This document shows, piece after piece, positions 40,636 through 48,659 of a DNA stretch of 64,000 bases (its first letter is position 1; every line of letters starts with the position of its first letter). The DNA lies in the NCBI RefSeq assembly GCF_008704535.1, contig NZ_CP023701.1:1984001-2048000 (forward strand), given 5' to 3'. This DNA comes from Streptomyces subrutilus. GTDB lineage: Bacteria; Actinomycetota; Actinomycetes; Streptomycetales; Streptomycetaceae. Position numbers and translations under genes: made by a program. The notes under the pieces were generated by a model that was not told where the DNA came from, made no database searches, and saw only the letters and a program-made list of their open reading frames with translations.

Positions 40636-41297
40636 GGGTCGCGATCGCCGGAGCCGGCGCGGTGGGCCGCTCCATCGCGGGAGAGCTGCTGGAGAACGGC
40701 CACGAGGTGCTCCTCGTCGACAAGGCCCCGACCGCCATCTCGGTGGAGCGGGTCCCGCAGGCCGAGTGGCTGCTGGCCGACGCCTGCGAGATCACCTCGC
40801 TGGACGAGGCGGCGCTCCAGCGCTGCAACGTGGTCATCGCGGCGACCGGTGACGACAAGGTCAACCTGGTCGTCTCCCTGCTGGCCAAGACCGAGTACGG
40901 GGTGCCGCGGGTGGTGGCCCGCGTCAACAACCCGAAGAACGAGTGGCTCTTCAACGAGTCCTGGGGCGTCGACGTCGCCGTCTCCACTCCCCGTCTGATG
41001 TCGGCCCTGGTCGAGGAGGCCGTCAGCGTCGGCGACCTGGTGCGGCTGCTGCGCTTCAGCCACGGCGACGCCAACCTCGTCGAGCTGACCCTGCCGTCCG
41101 ACTCCTCCGTCGCCGGCACCCAGATCAGCGAGATCTCCTGGCCCGAGGACACCTCGCTGGTCACGATCATCCGGGGCAACCGGGTCCTCACCCCGCACGG
41201 CGAGGAGACGCTGGAGCCGGGCGACGAGCTGCTCTTCGTGGCCGCCCAGGCCCGTGAGGAGCAGTTGGAGGTCCTCCTCCAGGCCCGCCGCCCGTAG
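40632..41297 (+). CDS. ceoC: TrkA-family potassium-uptake regulator (CeoC-like)
   Basis: Second, 221-residue RCK protein with MRVAIAGAGAVGRSIAGELLENGHEVLLVDK and the C-terminal domain VELTLPSDSSVAGTQISEISWPEDTSLVTIIRG. Paired CeoB/CeoC proteins probably form a hetero-oligomeric ring on a K+ transporter. The pair is coupled by ATGA overlap. No TrkH/TrkG channel subunit is adjacent, so the KimA-like protein is the candidate partner. Confidence 0.9.
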   Translation: MRVAIAGAGAVGRSIAGELLENGHEVLLVDKAPTAISVERVPQAEWLLADACEITSLDEAALQRCNVVIAATGDDKVNLVVSLLAKTEYGVPRVVARVNNPKNEWLFNESWGVDVAVSTPRLMSALVEEAVSVGDLVRLLRFSHGDANLVELTLPSDSSVAGTQISEISWPEDTSLVTIIRGNRVLTPHGEETLEPGDELLFVAAQAREEQLEVLLQARRP

Positions 41298-41339
41298 CCG
41301 CGGGCCCCGTCCGTACGCCGAACCCGTTGCGCCGTACGC

Positions 41340-41381
41340 CGAAGGGGGCGGGGGGACCGACCGGTCCCCCCGCCCCCTTCG
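41340..41381. terminator. Perfect 19-bp bidirectional terminator hairpin
   Basis: The arm 41340-41358 (CGAAGGGGGCGGGGGGACC) is perfectly complementary to 41363-41381 around the loop GACC. It separates convergent ceoC and the DUF3159 gene. Confidence 0.85.
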
Positions 41382-41460
41382 CCCTGCCCGCCCCTCCCGC
41401 GCCCGGCCCGGAGCCGCAGCCGGGGTCCGGGACACGGACGGACGGGTCGGGGATCCGGCG

Positions 41461-42234
41461 TCAGACGCCCGGTTCCTTCGTGGCGGCCCGCGCCGCCTTG
41501 GCCGCCTTGGCCGCGGCCTTGGCCTCCTTCTCGGCCTGCTCCTCGGCCTCCCACTCCGCGATCACGTCGATCGGCGGCGGGGCCTTCGCGAGGAACATCC
41601 AGGTGAAGTAGACGGCGAGCACCATCGGCGGCAGCTTCAGCGCGATCAGCACCCAGCCGAGCTGGGTCGCGTCCCCCCACCAGTACAGCGGGAAGAGGAT
41701 CGCGTACTTGGCCAGGAAGATCAGCCCCCACGCCAGGCTGGCCTTGGTGTACGCCTTCTTGCGGCCGGGGTTGCGGGTCCGCCAGGAGAGGTTCTCCTTG
41801 AAGACCGGGCCCAGGATCACGCCCAGCAGCGGGAAGCCCACCAGCGCCGAGATCGTGAAGGCCGCGCCCAGGCCGACGCCGTAGATCATGCCCGGCAGGT
41901 AGAAGCCCTTCGCGCTGCCGGTGAAGAGCGCGAAGGCCACGCCGACGCCCACGCCGAAGACGCCGCTGAAGGCGTGCTTCACCGTGTCCTTGCGCAGCAG
42001 CCGGACGATCACCAGCAGGACCGCGACCGCGCCCGCCGCGATGGCGGAGAGCTTCACGTCCTTGTTGATCGTGTAGATCATCACGAAGAGCAGCCCGGGG
42101 AGCATCGTCTCCACGGTGCCCCGGATGCCCCCGAAGGCGTCGAAGAGCGCCGCCTGCGTCACCGCCTTCTGGTCCTCGGAAGGGGGCGGGGGGGTGCCGG
42201 GCTCTGGGGTGGTCGGTTTGTCGAGTGACGTCAC
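41461..42234 (-). CDS. DUF3159 membrane protein
   Basis: A 257-residue protein with five to six hydrophobic segments (MLPGLLFVMIYTI, LSAIAAGAVAVLLVIV, GVFGVGVGVAFALF, FTISALVGFPLLGVILG, LAWGLIFLAKYAILF, LPPMVLAVYFTWMFL) and the conserved actinobacterial DUF3159 signature AALFDAFGGIRGTVETMLPG. The cytoplasmic tail is Glu/Lys/Ala-rich (EEQAEKEAKAAAKAAKAA). The function is unknown to me. It follows the OB-fold gene by three bases, and both lie downstream of kdpDE on the same strand, so a four-gene transcript is likely. Confidence 0.88.
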   Translation of the reverse strand: MTSLDKPTTPEPGTPPPPSEDQKAVTQAALFDAFGGIRGTVETMLPGLLFVMIYTINKDVKLSAIAAGAVAVLLVIVRLLRKDTVKHAFSGVFGVGVGVAFALFTGSAKGFYLPGMIYGVGLGAAFTISALVGFPLLGVILGPVFKENLSWRTRNPGRKKAYTKASLAWGLIFLAKYAILFPLYWWGDATQLGWVLIALKLPPMVLAVYFTWMFLAKAPPPIDVIAEWEAEEQAEKEAKAAAKAAKAARAATKEPGV

Positions 42235-42237
42235 CGG

Positions 42238-42657
42238 TTACTGCTCCTGTCCGAGCGGTCGGAGTTCGTACTTCGGGTTGAAGAGCACCCGGCGGCCATG
42301 GGACATGGAAATGCGTCCGGAGGCGATCATGCGGCGGCCGGGCTCGATTCCCACGATCGAGCGACGCCCGAGCCAGACCACGTCCAGCGGAGCCGAGCCG
42401 TCGAACAGCTCGGCCTCCAGCGCGGGTACGCCGGCCCGGGGACGCAGGGTGACCGTACGCAAGGTACCGGTCACCTTGACTATCTGGCGGTCGTCGCAGT
42501 CGCAGATCCGCAGGCAGCCCGCGGCTTCTGCGTCCTCCTGCAGCTCCGCCGAATGCAGCTCCTCCTGCGAGGTCGACAGCCGCTCTATCATCCGGCGGAA
42601 CCGGCCCGACGGCCTGACCGGCTTCACGGGCTTCACGGGACGCGGTTCAGCACTCAT
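42238..42657 (-). CDS. OB-fold nucleic-acid-binding-domain protein
   Basis: A 139-residue protein with an OB-fold (RQIVKVTGTLRTVTLRPRAGVPALEAELFDGSAPLDVVWLGRRSIVGIEPGRRMIASGRI) after a basic N-terminus and a helical segment (MIERLSTSQEELHSAELQEDAEAAG). Such actinobacterial proteins are annotated as tRNA-anti-like or single-strand-binding-like, without known role. It lies 24 bp after kdpE and three bp before the DUF3159 gene. Confidence 0.85.
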   Translation of the reverse strand: MSAEPRPVKPVKPVRPSGRFRRMIERLSTSQEELHSAELQEDAEAAGCLRICDCDDRQIVKVTGTLRTVTLRPRAGVPALEAELFDGSAPLDVVWLGRRSIVGIEPGRRMIASGRISMSHGRRVLFNPKYELRPLGQEQ

Positions 42658-42681
42658 ACAGGAAGCGTACCGGCGCGCCGT

Positions 42682-43368
42682 CTACCTCTCGAAGCGGTAG
42701 CCCATGCCCGGTTCGGTGATGAAGTGCCGCGGGTGCGAGGGATCCGCCTCCAGCTTGCGGCGCAGCTGCGCCATGTACACCCGCAGGTAGTTGGTCTCCG
42801 TGCCGTACGAGGGCCCCCAGACCTCCTGCAGCAGCTGCTTCTGGCTGACGAGCCGGCCCGTGTTGCGCACCAGCACCTCCAGGAGGTGCCATTCGGTCGG
42901 CGTGAGGCGGACGTCGCGGCCCTCGCGCACCGCCTTCTTGGCCGCCAGGTCCACCGTGAAGCCCTCCGTCTCGACGAGCACCTCGTCCTCGCCGGTGCCG
43001 GCGGCCGGCTCGGCCCGGCGGACGGCGGCGCGCAGCCGGGCCAGCAGCTCGTCCATGCCGAAGGGCTTGGTCACGTAGTCGTCGGCGCCCGCGTCGAGGG
43101 CCTCCACCTTCTCGTCGGAGCTGTGCCGGGCGGACAGGACCAGGATCGGCACGCGGGTCCAGCCGCGCAGGCCCTTGATCACCTCCACCCCGTCCATGTC
43201 GGGCAGCCCGAGGTCGAGGACGACCACGTCGGGGTGGCGGGCCGCCGCGAGCTCCAGGGCGGTGGCCCCGTCCGCGGCGGCGTCGACCTCGTACTTGCGC
43301 GCCTTCAGATTGATCACGAGGGCTCGGACGATCTGCGGCTCGTCTTCCACCACGAGCACCCGGGTCAT
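42682..43368 (-). CDS. kdpE: KdpE-type response regulator
   Basis: A 228-residue OmpR-family regulator. The receiver domain (RVLVVEDEPQIVRALVINLKARKYEVDAA) has phosphoacceptor D52 (VVLDLGLPDMDG), and the C-terminal winged helix reads VRLTPTEWHLLEVLVRNTGRLVSQKQLLQEVWG. It overlaps the kdpD stop by four bases, so sensor and regulator are coupled. KdpE normally activates kdpFABC under K+ limitation. No such operon is present in the 20 kb on either side here, so the target may lie elsewhere or be the nearby KimA/Ceo genes. Confidence 0.93.
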   Translation of the reverse strand: MTRVLVVEDEPQIVRALVINLKARKYEVDAAADGATALELAAARHPDVVVLDLGLPDMDGVEVIKGLRGWTRVPILVLSARHSSDEKVEALDAGADDYVTKPFGMDELLARLRAAVRRAEPAAGTGEDEVLVETEGFTVDLAAKKAVREGRDVRLTPTEWHLLEVLVRNTGRLVSQKQLLQEVWGPSYGTETNYLRVYMAQLRRKLEADPSHPRHFITEPGMGYRFER

Positions 43369-45998
43369 TGGGGTCCTGCCTTCTGTCGTGTCCGATCACG
43401 GTCGTGATCGCGTTCCACTATGTCCGTACCGGGGCCGGTACGGGTGGCGCTGCTGTGTCCTTCGGCGTCCATCAGCATCCGCTCGGCGCTCCCGCCGGGG
43501 GCCGCCGTGCGCAGGGTGAGGACCATGGTCAGGCCGCCGCCGGGGGTGTCCTCGGCGGTCAGGGTGCCGTCCATGGCCTCGGCGAAGCCGCGGGCGACCG
43601 CGAGCCCGAGGCCCACGCCGGCTCCGCGCGGGGCGTCGCCGTGCCGCTGGAAGGGCGCGAAGATGCGGTCCTTGGCCTCGTCGGGCACGCCCGGCCCGCG
43701 GTCGACGACGCGCACCTCGACCCGGCTGCCGAGGGTGCTCGCGGCCACCAGCACCGGTTCTCCGCCCGGGCTGTACTTGACGGCGTTCTCGACCACGTTG
43801 GCCACGGCCCGCTCCAGCAGCCCCGGATCGACCGCGACCATCGGCAGCGACTCGGGCACGTCCAGCAGCACGCTGTCCTCCGGTACGCCGCCCAGCGCCA
43901 TCGGGACCACCTCGTCGAGGTCGATCGCGCGGATCAGCGGGGTGACGGTGCCGGTCTGGAGCCGGGACATGTCGAGCAGGTTGCCCACCAGGTGGTCGAG
44001 CCGGTCGGCGCCGGCCTCGATGCCTTCGAGGAGCTCGGCCCGGTCCTCCTCGGACCACTCCACGTCGTCCGAGCGCAGGGAGGTGACGGAGGCCTTGATG
44101 GAGGCCAGCGGGGTGCGCAGGTCGTGGCTCACGGCGGCCAGCAGCGCGGTCCGGATCCGGTTGCCCTCCGCCATCCTGCGGGCCTCCTCGGCCTCGCCGA
44201 CCAGTCGCTGCCGGTCCAGCACCACGGCGGCCTGGGCGGCGAAGGCGCCGAGCACCCGGCGGTCCTCGGCGGGCAGCACCCGGCCGGACAGGGCCAGGGC
44301 CATGTGGTCCCCGATCGGCATGTCCACGTCCGCGTCCTCGGGCCGGTCCACCGGGCGGGGACCGACGCTCCCGGCCCGGTTCCAGGGCTCGACGTCGCTC
44401 TCCCGCTCCAGGAGCGCCACGGACTCCATGGCGAAGGTCTCGCGCACCCGCTCCAGCAGCGCGTCCAGGGTGGTCTCCCCGCGCAGCACGCTGCCGGCCA
44501 GGAAGGAGAGGATCTCGGACTCGGCGCGCAGCCGGGCGGCCTGGTGGGTGCGCCGGGCGGCCAGGTCCACCACCGAGGCCACCGAGACGGCGACGCCGAA
44601 GAACACGGCGATGGCCATGATGTTGCGGGGGTCGGAGACGGTGAACCGGTGCAGCGGCGCGGCGAAGAAGTAGTTCAGCAGCAGCGAGCCGAAGGCGGCC
44701 GAGGCCAGCGCCGGCCACAGCCCGCCCAGCAGCGCGGCCGCGACGGTCAGCGCCAGGAACAGCAGCATGTCGTTGGCGAGGCCGGGGTCCGCGTCGATGT
44801 GGGTCAGCAGCAGGCACAGCAGGACGGGGAAACCGACCCCGACCACCCAGCCGGCCACGATCCTGGGCCGCCCGAGGCGGGCCGCGGAGCGGACCACGGG
44901 CAGGCCGCGCCCCTTGGCGACCTCCTCGTGCGTGACGATGTGCACGTCGAGGTCGGGCCCCGAGTCCCGGGCCACGCTCGCGCCGACGCCCGGCCCGAAG
45001 ACGTACTGCCAGGAGGGTCGGCGGCTGGAGCCGAGCACGATCTGGGTGGCGTTGACGCCCCGGGCGAACGCGAGCAGCGCGTCGGGGATGTCGTCGCCTA
45101 TGACGTGGTGGAACGTTCCGCCCAGGTCTTCGACGAGGGTCCGCTGGACCGCGAGCTCCTTGGGCGAGGCGGCGGTGAGGCCGTCGCTGCGCGCGATGTA
45201 GACGGCGAGGATCTCGCTGCCCGAGCCCTTGGCCGCCATCCGGGAGGCCCGCCGGATGAGCGTGCGCCCCTCCGGCCCGCCGGTCAGCCCGACGACGATG
45301 CGCTCGCGGGCCTGCCAGGTCGAACGGATGTCGTGCTCGCCGCGGTACTGCTGGAGGTATTCGTCGGCCCGGTCGGCGACCCACAGGAGGGCGAGTTCGC
45401 GCAGCGCGGTGAGGTTGCCGGGGCGGAAGTAGTTGGACAGGGCCGCGTCGACCTTGTCCGGCCGGTAGATGTTGCCGTGGGCCATCCGGCGGCGCAGGGC
45501 CTGCGGCGACATGTCGACCAGTTCGACCTGGTCGGCCCGGCGCACCACCTCGTCCGGCACGGTCTCCCGCTGCCGGACCCCGGTGATCGACTCGACCACG
45601 TCCCCGAGGGACTCCAGGTGCTGGATGTTCACCGTGGACACGACGTCGATGCCGGCCCGCAGCAGCTCCTCCACGTCCTGCCAGCGCTTGGCGTTGCGCG
45701 AGCCGGGGACGTTGGTGTGCGCGAGCTCGTCGACGAGGGCGACGGCCGGGGCGCGGGCCAGGAGCGCGTCCACGTCCATCTCGGTGAAGGCCGCGCCGCG
45801 GTGGACCAGCGTGCGCCGGGGCACCTCTTCGAGGCCGTGGAGCATCACCTCGGTACGCGGCCGGCCGTGGTGCTCGACGAAGCCGACGACGATGTCGCCG
45901 CCCCGTTCGACCCTGCGGTGGCCCTCGGAGAGCATCGCGTAGGTCTTGCCCACACCGGGCGCCGCGCCGAGATAGATCCTGAGCTTGCCGCGTCCCAT
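43365..45998 (-). CDS. kdpD: KdpD-type sensor histidine kinase
   Basis: An 877-residue membrane sensor of K+ limitation and turgor. Modules: N-terminal KdpD domain with Walker A-like GAAPGVGKTYAM (residues ~9-20), a USP-like domain (~270-385, RIVVGLTGGPEGRTLIRR and IVLGSSRRPSW), four transmembrane segments (~400-510), a GAF-like region, then HisKA with H625 (AVSHDLRTPLASIKAS) and HATPase (NVVENAVKYSPGG, DRGPGVPDEAKDRIFAPF, GVGLGLAVARGF). The ATG at 45998 matches the conserved GRGKLRIYLG start. The c-di-AMP-binding USP domain of some KdpDs is present in outline. A strong terminator isolates it from DUF3710 upstream. Confidence 0.94.
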   Translation of the reverse strand: MGRGKLRIYLGAAPGVGKTYAMLSEGHRRVERGGDIVVGFVEHHGRPRTEVMLHGLEEVPRRTLVHRGAAFTEMDVDALLARAPAVALVDELAHTNVPGSRNAKRWQDVEELLRAGIDVVSTVNIQHLESLGDVVESITGVRQRETVPDEVVRRADQVELVDMSPQALRRRMAHGNIYRPDKVDAALSNYFRPGNLTALRELALLWVADRADEYLQQYRGEHDIRSTWQARERIVVGLTGGPEGRTLIRRASRMAAKGSGSEILAVYIARSDGLTAASPKELAVQRTLVEDLGGTFHHVIGDDIPDALLAFARGVNATQIVLGSSRRPSWQYVFGPGVGASVARDSGPDLDVHIVTHEEVAKGRGLPVVRSAARLGRPRIVAGWVVGVGFPVLLCLLLTHIDADPGLANDMLLFLALTVAAALLGGLWPALASAAFGSLLLNYFFAAPLHRFTVSDPRNIMAIAVFFGVAVSVASVVDLAARRTHQAARLRAESEILSFLAGSVLRGETTLDALLERVRETFAMESVALLERESDVEPWNRAGSVGPRPVDRPEDADVDMPIGDHMALALSGRVLPAEDRRVLGAFAAQAAVVLDRQRLVGEAEEARRMAEGNRIRTALLAAVSHDLRTPLASIKASVTSLRSDDVEWSEEDRAELLEGIEAGADRLDHLVGNLLDMSRLQTGTVTPLIRAIDLDEVVPMALGGVPEDSVLLDVPESLPMVAVDPGLLERAVANVVENAVKYSPGGEPVLVAASTLGSRVEVRVVDRGPGVPDEAKDRIFAPFQRHGDAPRGAGVGLGLAVARGFAEAMDGTLTAEDTPGGGLTMVLTLRTAAPGGSAERMLMDAEGHSSATRTGPGTDIVERDHDRDRTRQKAGPQ

Positions 45999-46098
45999 GC
46001 GCCCATTCTCGGGGACGTCCGCGCAGTTCACGTACCGATGCGGGGTGCGCGACCGATCCCTGACGCATCCCTGACGCCGCCGCGCGGCGCGCGTGCGA

Positions 46099-46142
46099 AA
46101 GCCGGTGGGCCGCCCTCCAGGGGGAGGGCGGCCCACCGGCTT
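46099..46142. terminator. Perfect 20-bp terminator hairpin
   Basis: Bases 46099-46118 and 46123-46142 are perfectly complementary around the loop AGGG. It is 19 bp past the DUF3710 stop and isolates the dut operon from kdpD. Confidence 0.88.
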
Positions 46143-46161
46143 CGAGTGGTGTCGGCGCAGG

Positions 46162-46947
46162 TCAGCGGACCTCGGTGATCTCCGGTCCGCGCTCCAGCTG
46201 GCCCATGCCGCCGCCGAAGCGGGAGCCTTCCTGCTCCTCCGTCTGGACGCCGTCCGGCACCATCTGGGCGTCGTTCGGCAGCTTCAGGACGATCGGGTCG
46301 CGGGGGGCCATCGGGCCCTCACCGCGCACGACGACCGTGTCCCGGAAGATCTGCTCCAGCACGCCGGCCGACTCGGGGCGCACCGCGCCCTGGCCGGAGA
46401 TGACACCGCGCAGGAACCAGCGCGGACCGTCGACGCCGACGAAGCGGACCAGCTGGGCGCCGGTCTGCCCGTCCGGGAGGGCCACCGGGACCTGGGCGCG
46501 CAGCTCCCAGCCCAGCGGGCCCTCGGCCTCGTCGATGATGCCGCCCTGCTGGGTGATGCCCGAGGCGATCTCGTCGCGGACCTCGCCCCAGATGCCTTCC
46601 TTCTTCGGTGCGGCGAAGGCCTGCAGCTGTACGGCGCTGTCGTTCAGCACCACGGTCGCGGCGACGATCGCGTCACCGGCGACCTCGACGCGCAGCTCCA
46701 TGCCCTCGACACCGGGCACGAGGATGCCGCCCAGGTCGACCCGGCCGTCGGCCGGGTCCCCGAGGACCTCGGTGGCGTCCCAGGGGCCGTCCGGCCGGGG
46801 GGCCGGGGGCAGGTTCATCCGGCGCGGCTTGGCGGCGCCGTCCTGCTCGTCGGCGTCGTCACGCTCATCGGCGCCCGTGGCGTCGACGACCTGCTCGGCC
46901 GCGCCGCCGTCCTGGGCGGAGTCGTTCTTCTTGCGACGTCCGAACAC
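46162..46947 (-). CDS. DUF3710 protein
   Basis: A 261-residue conserved actinobacterial protein. After a charged ~50-residue N-terminus (VFGRRKKNDSAQDGG, then Asp/Glu-rich) comes the DUF3710 core (GPWDATEVLGDPADGRVDLGGILVPGVEGMELRVEV, WELRAQVPVALPDGQTGAQLVRFVGVDGPRWFLRGVISGQGA, FRDTVVVRGEGPMAPRDPIVLKLP). The GTG at 46947 has GGAAGGAC in the right place; an ATG at 46989 is less likely. It begins one base after the dut stop, so the two are tightly coupled. The function is unknown, although constant linkage to dut in Streptomyces is something I recall. Confidence 0.88.
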   Translation of the reverse strand: MFGRRKKNDSAQDGGAAEQVVDATGADERDDADEQDGAAKPRRMNLPPAPRPDGPWDATEVLGDPADGRVDLGGILVPGVEGMELRVEVAGDAIVAATVVLNDSAVQLQAFAAPKKEGIWGEVRDEIASGITQQGGIIDEAEGPLGWELRAQVPVALPDGQTGAQLVRFVGVDGPRWFLRGVISGQGAVRPESAGVLEQIFRDTVVVRGEGPMAPRDPIVLKLPNDAQMVPDGVQTEEQEGSRFGGGMGQLERGPEITEVR

Positions 46948-46948
46948 G

Positions 46949-47494
46949 TCACTGTCCTTCCCGGTCGGTAACGACCGAAGCGTAGCCATTCCCACCCTGC
47001 TGACCAGTGCCGGATCCGGCCACGGCCGCATGACCGCCGGTGGAGCCGAAACCCCCCTCGGCCCGGGCCGAGCCGGGAAGTTCCGCCACCTCGTGGAAGC
47101 GCACCTTCTCGACCCGCTGGACAACCAGCTGGGCAATGCGGTCGAAACGCTCGAACCGGACGCTCTCGCGAGGGTCGAGATTGACCACGATCACCTTGAT
47201 CTCCCCACGGTACCCGGCATCCACCGTCCCCGGGGCATTCACGAGCGCGAGCCCGCAGCGGGCGGCCAGGCCCGACCGCGGGTGCACGAAGGCCGCGTAC
47301 CCGTCGGGCAGGGCGATCGAGACCCCGGTGGGCAGTACGGTCCGCTCGCCGGGAGCGAGCTCGGCGGCCGCGGTGGTCACCAGGTCGCAGCCGGCGTCGC
47401 CGGGGTGGCCGTAGGCGGGCAGCGGCACCTCGGGGTCGACGCGCCGGATCAGCACGTCGACCGGATGGCGGGGCGCGTGGTCGCTCTGGGACAT
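46949..47494 (-). CDS. dut: dUTP diphosphatase
   Basis: Hydrolyses dUTP to dUMP, keeping uracil out of DNA and supplying thymidylate synthesis. The 181-residue trimeric-type dUTPase has motifs GDAGCDL (I), HPRSGLAAR (II), NAPGTVDAGYRGEIKV (III), RIAQLVVQ (IV) and EGGFGSTGGH (V), followed by a ~20-residue extension. Its ATG overlaps the thioesterase stop by one base (TGATG). It is in an operon with the thioesterase before and DUF3710 after. Confidence 0.95.
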   Translation of the reverse strand: MSQSDHAPRHPVDVLIRRVDPEVPLPAYGHPGDAGCDLVTTAAAELAPGERTVLPTGVSIALPDGYAAFVHPRSGLAARCGLALVNAPGTVDAGYRGEIKVIVVNLDPRESVRFERFDRIAQLVVQRVEKVRFHEVAELPGSARAEGGFGSTGGHAAVAGSGTGQQGGNGYASVVTDREGQ

Positions 47495-48078
47495 CAGGGG
47501 TTCACCTCGAAGGCGCGTGCGCGCCTGACCTGGTCCGGGTCGGCCATCGCCGCCCGGATCTCCTCGGGCCGTCCGTTGTCGGTGAAGTGCTCGACCTTCA
47601 CCTCGATGAAGAGGGCGTCGGCGCGCACGGCGACCGGGCCCTGCGGGCCGCCTATCCGCCCGACGGCGGTGGAGTAGATCTTCCGCCCGGCGACGGCGGT
47701 GACCTCGGCCTCCAGGTACAGCACCGTGCCCACGGGCACGGGCCGTAGGAAGTCCGTCTCCAGCCGGCCGGTCACGGCGATGACCCGCAGCAGCCAGTTC
47801 AGCGAGCCCAGCGTCTCGTCGAGCGCGGTGGCCAGCACCCCGCCGTGCGCGAGGCCGGGAGCGCCCTGGTGCGCGGACCTGACGGTGAACTCGGCGGTGA
47901 CGCGCACGCCCTCGCCCGCCCGGGCCTCCAGGTGCAGCCCGTGCGGCTGGCCCCCGCCGCAGCCGAAGCAGTGCTCGTAGTGCGCCCCGAGGAGCTCGCC
48001 GGGCGCCGGGGCGTCGGGGTGCCGGACCGGTGCGGCGGCGTCGGCCGGGGGCGTCAACGCTGTGTTTCGTCCACTCAC
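47494..48078 (-). CDS. Hotdog-fold (PaaI-like) acyl-CoA thioesterase
   Basis: A 194-residue hotdog-fold protein with the HGGVLATALDETLGSLNWLL helix and a proposed zinc- or structure-forming CFGCGGGQPHGLHL near the N-terminus. It would hydrolyse an acyl- or aryl-CoA of unknown identity. The GTG at 48078 (VSGRNTALTPP) is chosen because the upstream frame is low-complexity. It is the first gene of the thioesterase-dut-DUF3710 operon and diverges from DUF3093 across 58 bp. Confidence 0.85.
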   Translation of the reverse strand: MSGRNTALTPPADAAAPVRHPDAPAPGELLGAHYEHCFGCGGGQPHGLHLEARAGEGVRVTAEFTVRSAHQGAPGLAHGGVLATALDETLGSLNWLLRVIAVTGRLETDFLRPVPVGTVLYLEAEVTAVAGRKIYSTAVGRIGGPQGPVAVRADALFIEVKVEHFTDNGRPEEIRAAMADPDQVRRARAFEVNP

Positions 48079-48136
48079 AGCCGCAGACCTTACCCGCGCC
48101 GCTACCCGCCGGTCGCCTCGTGGCAGGCTTGGCCGC

Positions 48137-48592
48137 ATGCAGCCCTCCCCCGCGCACCACGACGAACGCCTGACCGCCCCCCGCACCTGGTGGGGCATGG
48201 CCGTACTGATCGGACTGGCCTGCGCGCTGATGCTGCTGCCGCTGGGCACGCTTCCGCTGCTGGCGGGGCTGGTCGGGGGCACCGCGCTGGCCGGGCTGCT
48301 GGTGAGCTCGTACGGCTCCGCGCGCGTGCGCGTGGTGAACGGTGCGCTGGCCGCCGGAGAGGCCCGCATCCCGGTGGCGGCGCTGGGCGAGCCCGAGGTG
48401 CTGGACCCGGAGGAGTCGCGGGCCTGGCGCACGTACAAGGCCGACACCCGCGCCTTCATGCTGATGCGCAGCTACGTGCCGACGGCGGTGCGGGTCGCGG
48501 TGACCGACCCGCAGGACCCGACCCCGTACGTCTACGTCTCGACCCGCGAGCCGGAGGCACTGGCCTCGGCGATCCGCGCGGCCAAGGGCTAG
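48137..48592 (+). CDS. DUF3093 membrane protein
   Basis: A 151-residue protein with two hydrophobic segments near the N-terminus (WWGMAVLIGLACALMLLPL, LPLLAGLVGGTALAGLLVSS) and a cytoplasmic domain (VRVVNGALAAGEARIPVAALGEPEVLD...YVPTAVRVAVTDPQDPTPYVYVSTREPEALASAI). This is the actinobacterial DUF3093 family, of unknown function and commonly located beside dut. The ATG at 48137 starts just before the first membrane segment. It is divergent from the thioesterase. Confidence 0.88.
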   Translation: MQPSPAHHDERLTAPRTWWGMAVLIGLACALMLLPLGTLPLLAGLVGGTALAGLLVSSYGSARVRVVNGALAAGEARIPVAALGEPEVLDPEESRAWRTYKADTRAFMLMRSYVPTAVRVAVTDPQDPTPYVYVSTREPEALASAIRAAKG

Positions 48593-48659
48593 CGCCGGCC
48601 CGGACCGGGTCGCGCGGGCGCCGGCCCGGGGTCGCGGGCCCCGGGTGCGCTCCGGAGGC

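Noticed and set aside
43368..46178. Long + strand frame opposite kdpD
   Set aside because: Antisense of a clear KdpD; Gly/Gln/His/Val-rich composition and no ribosome-binding site.
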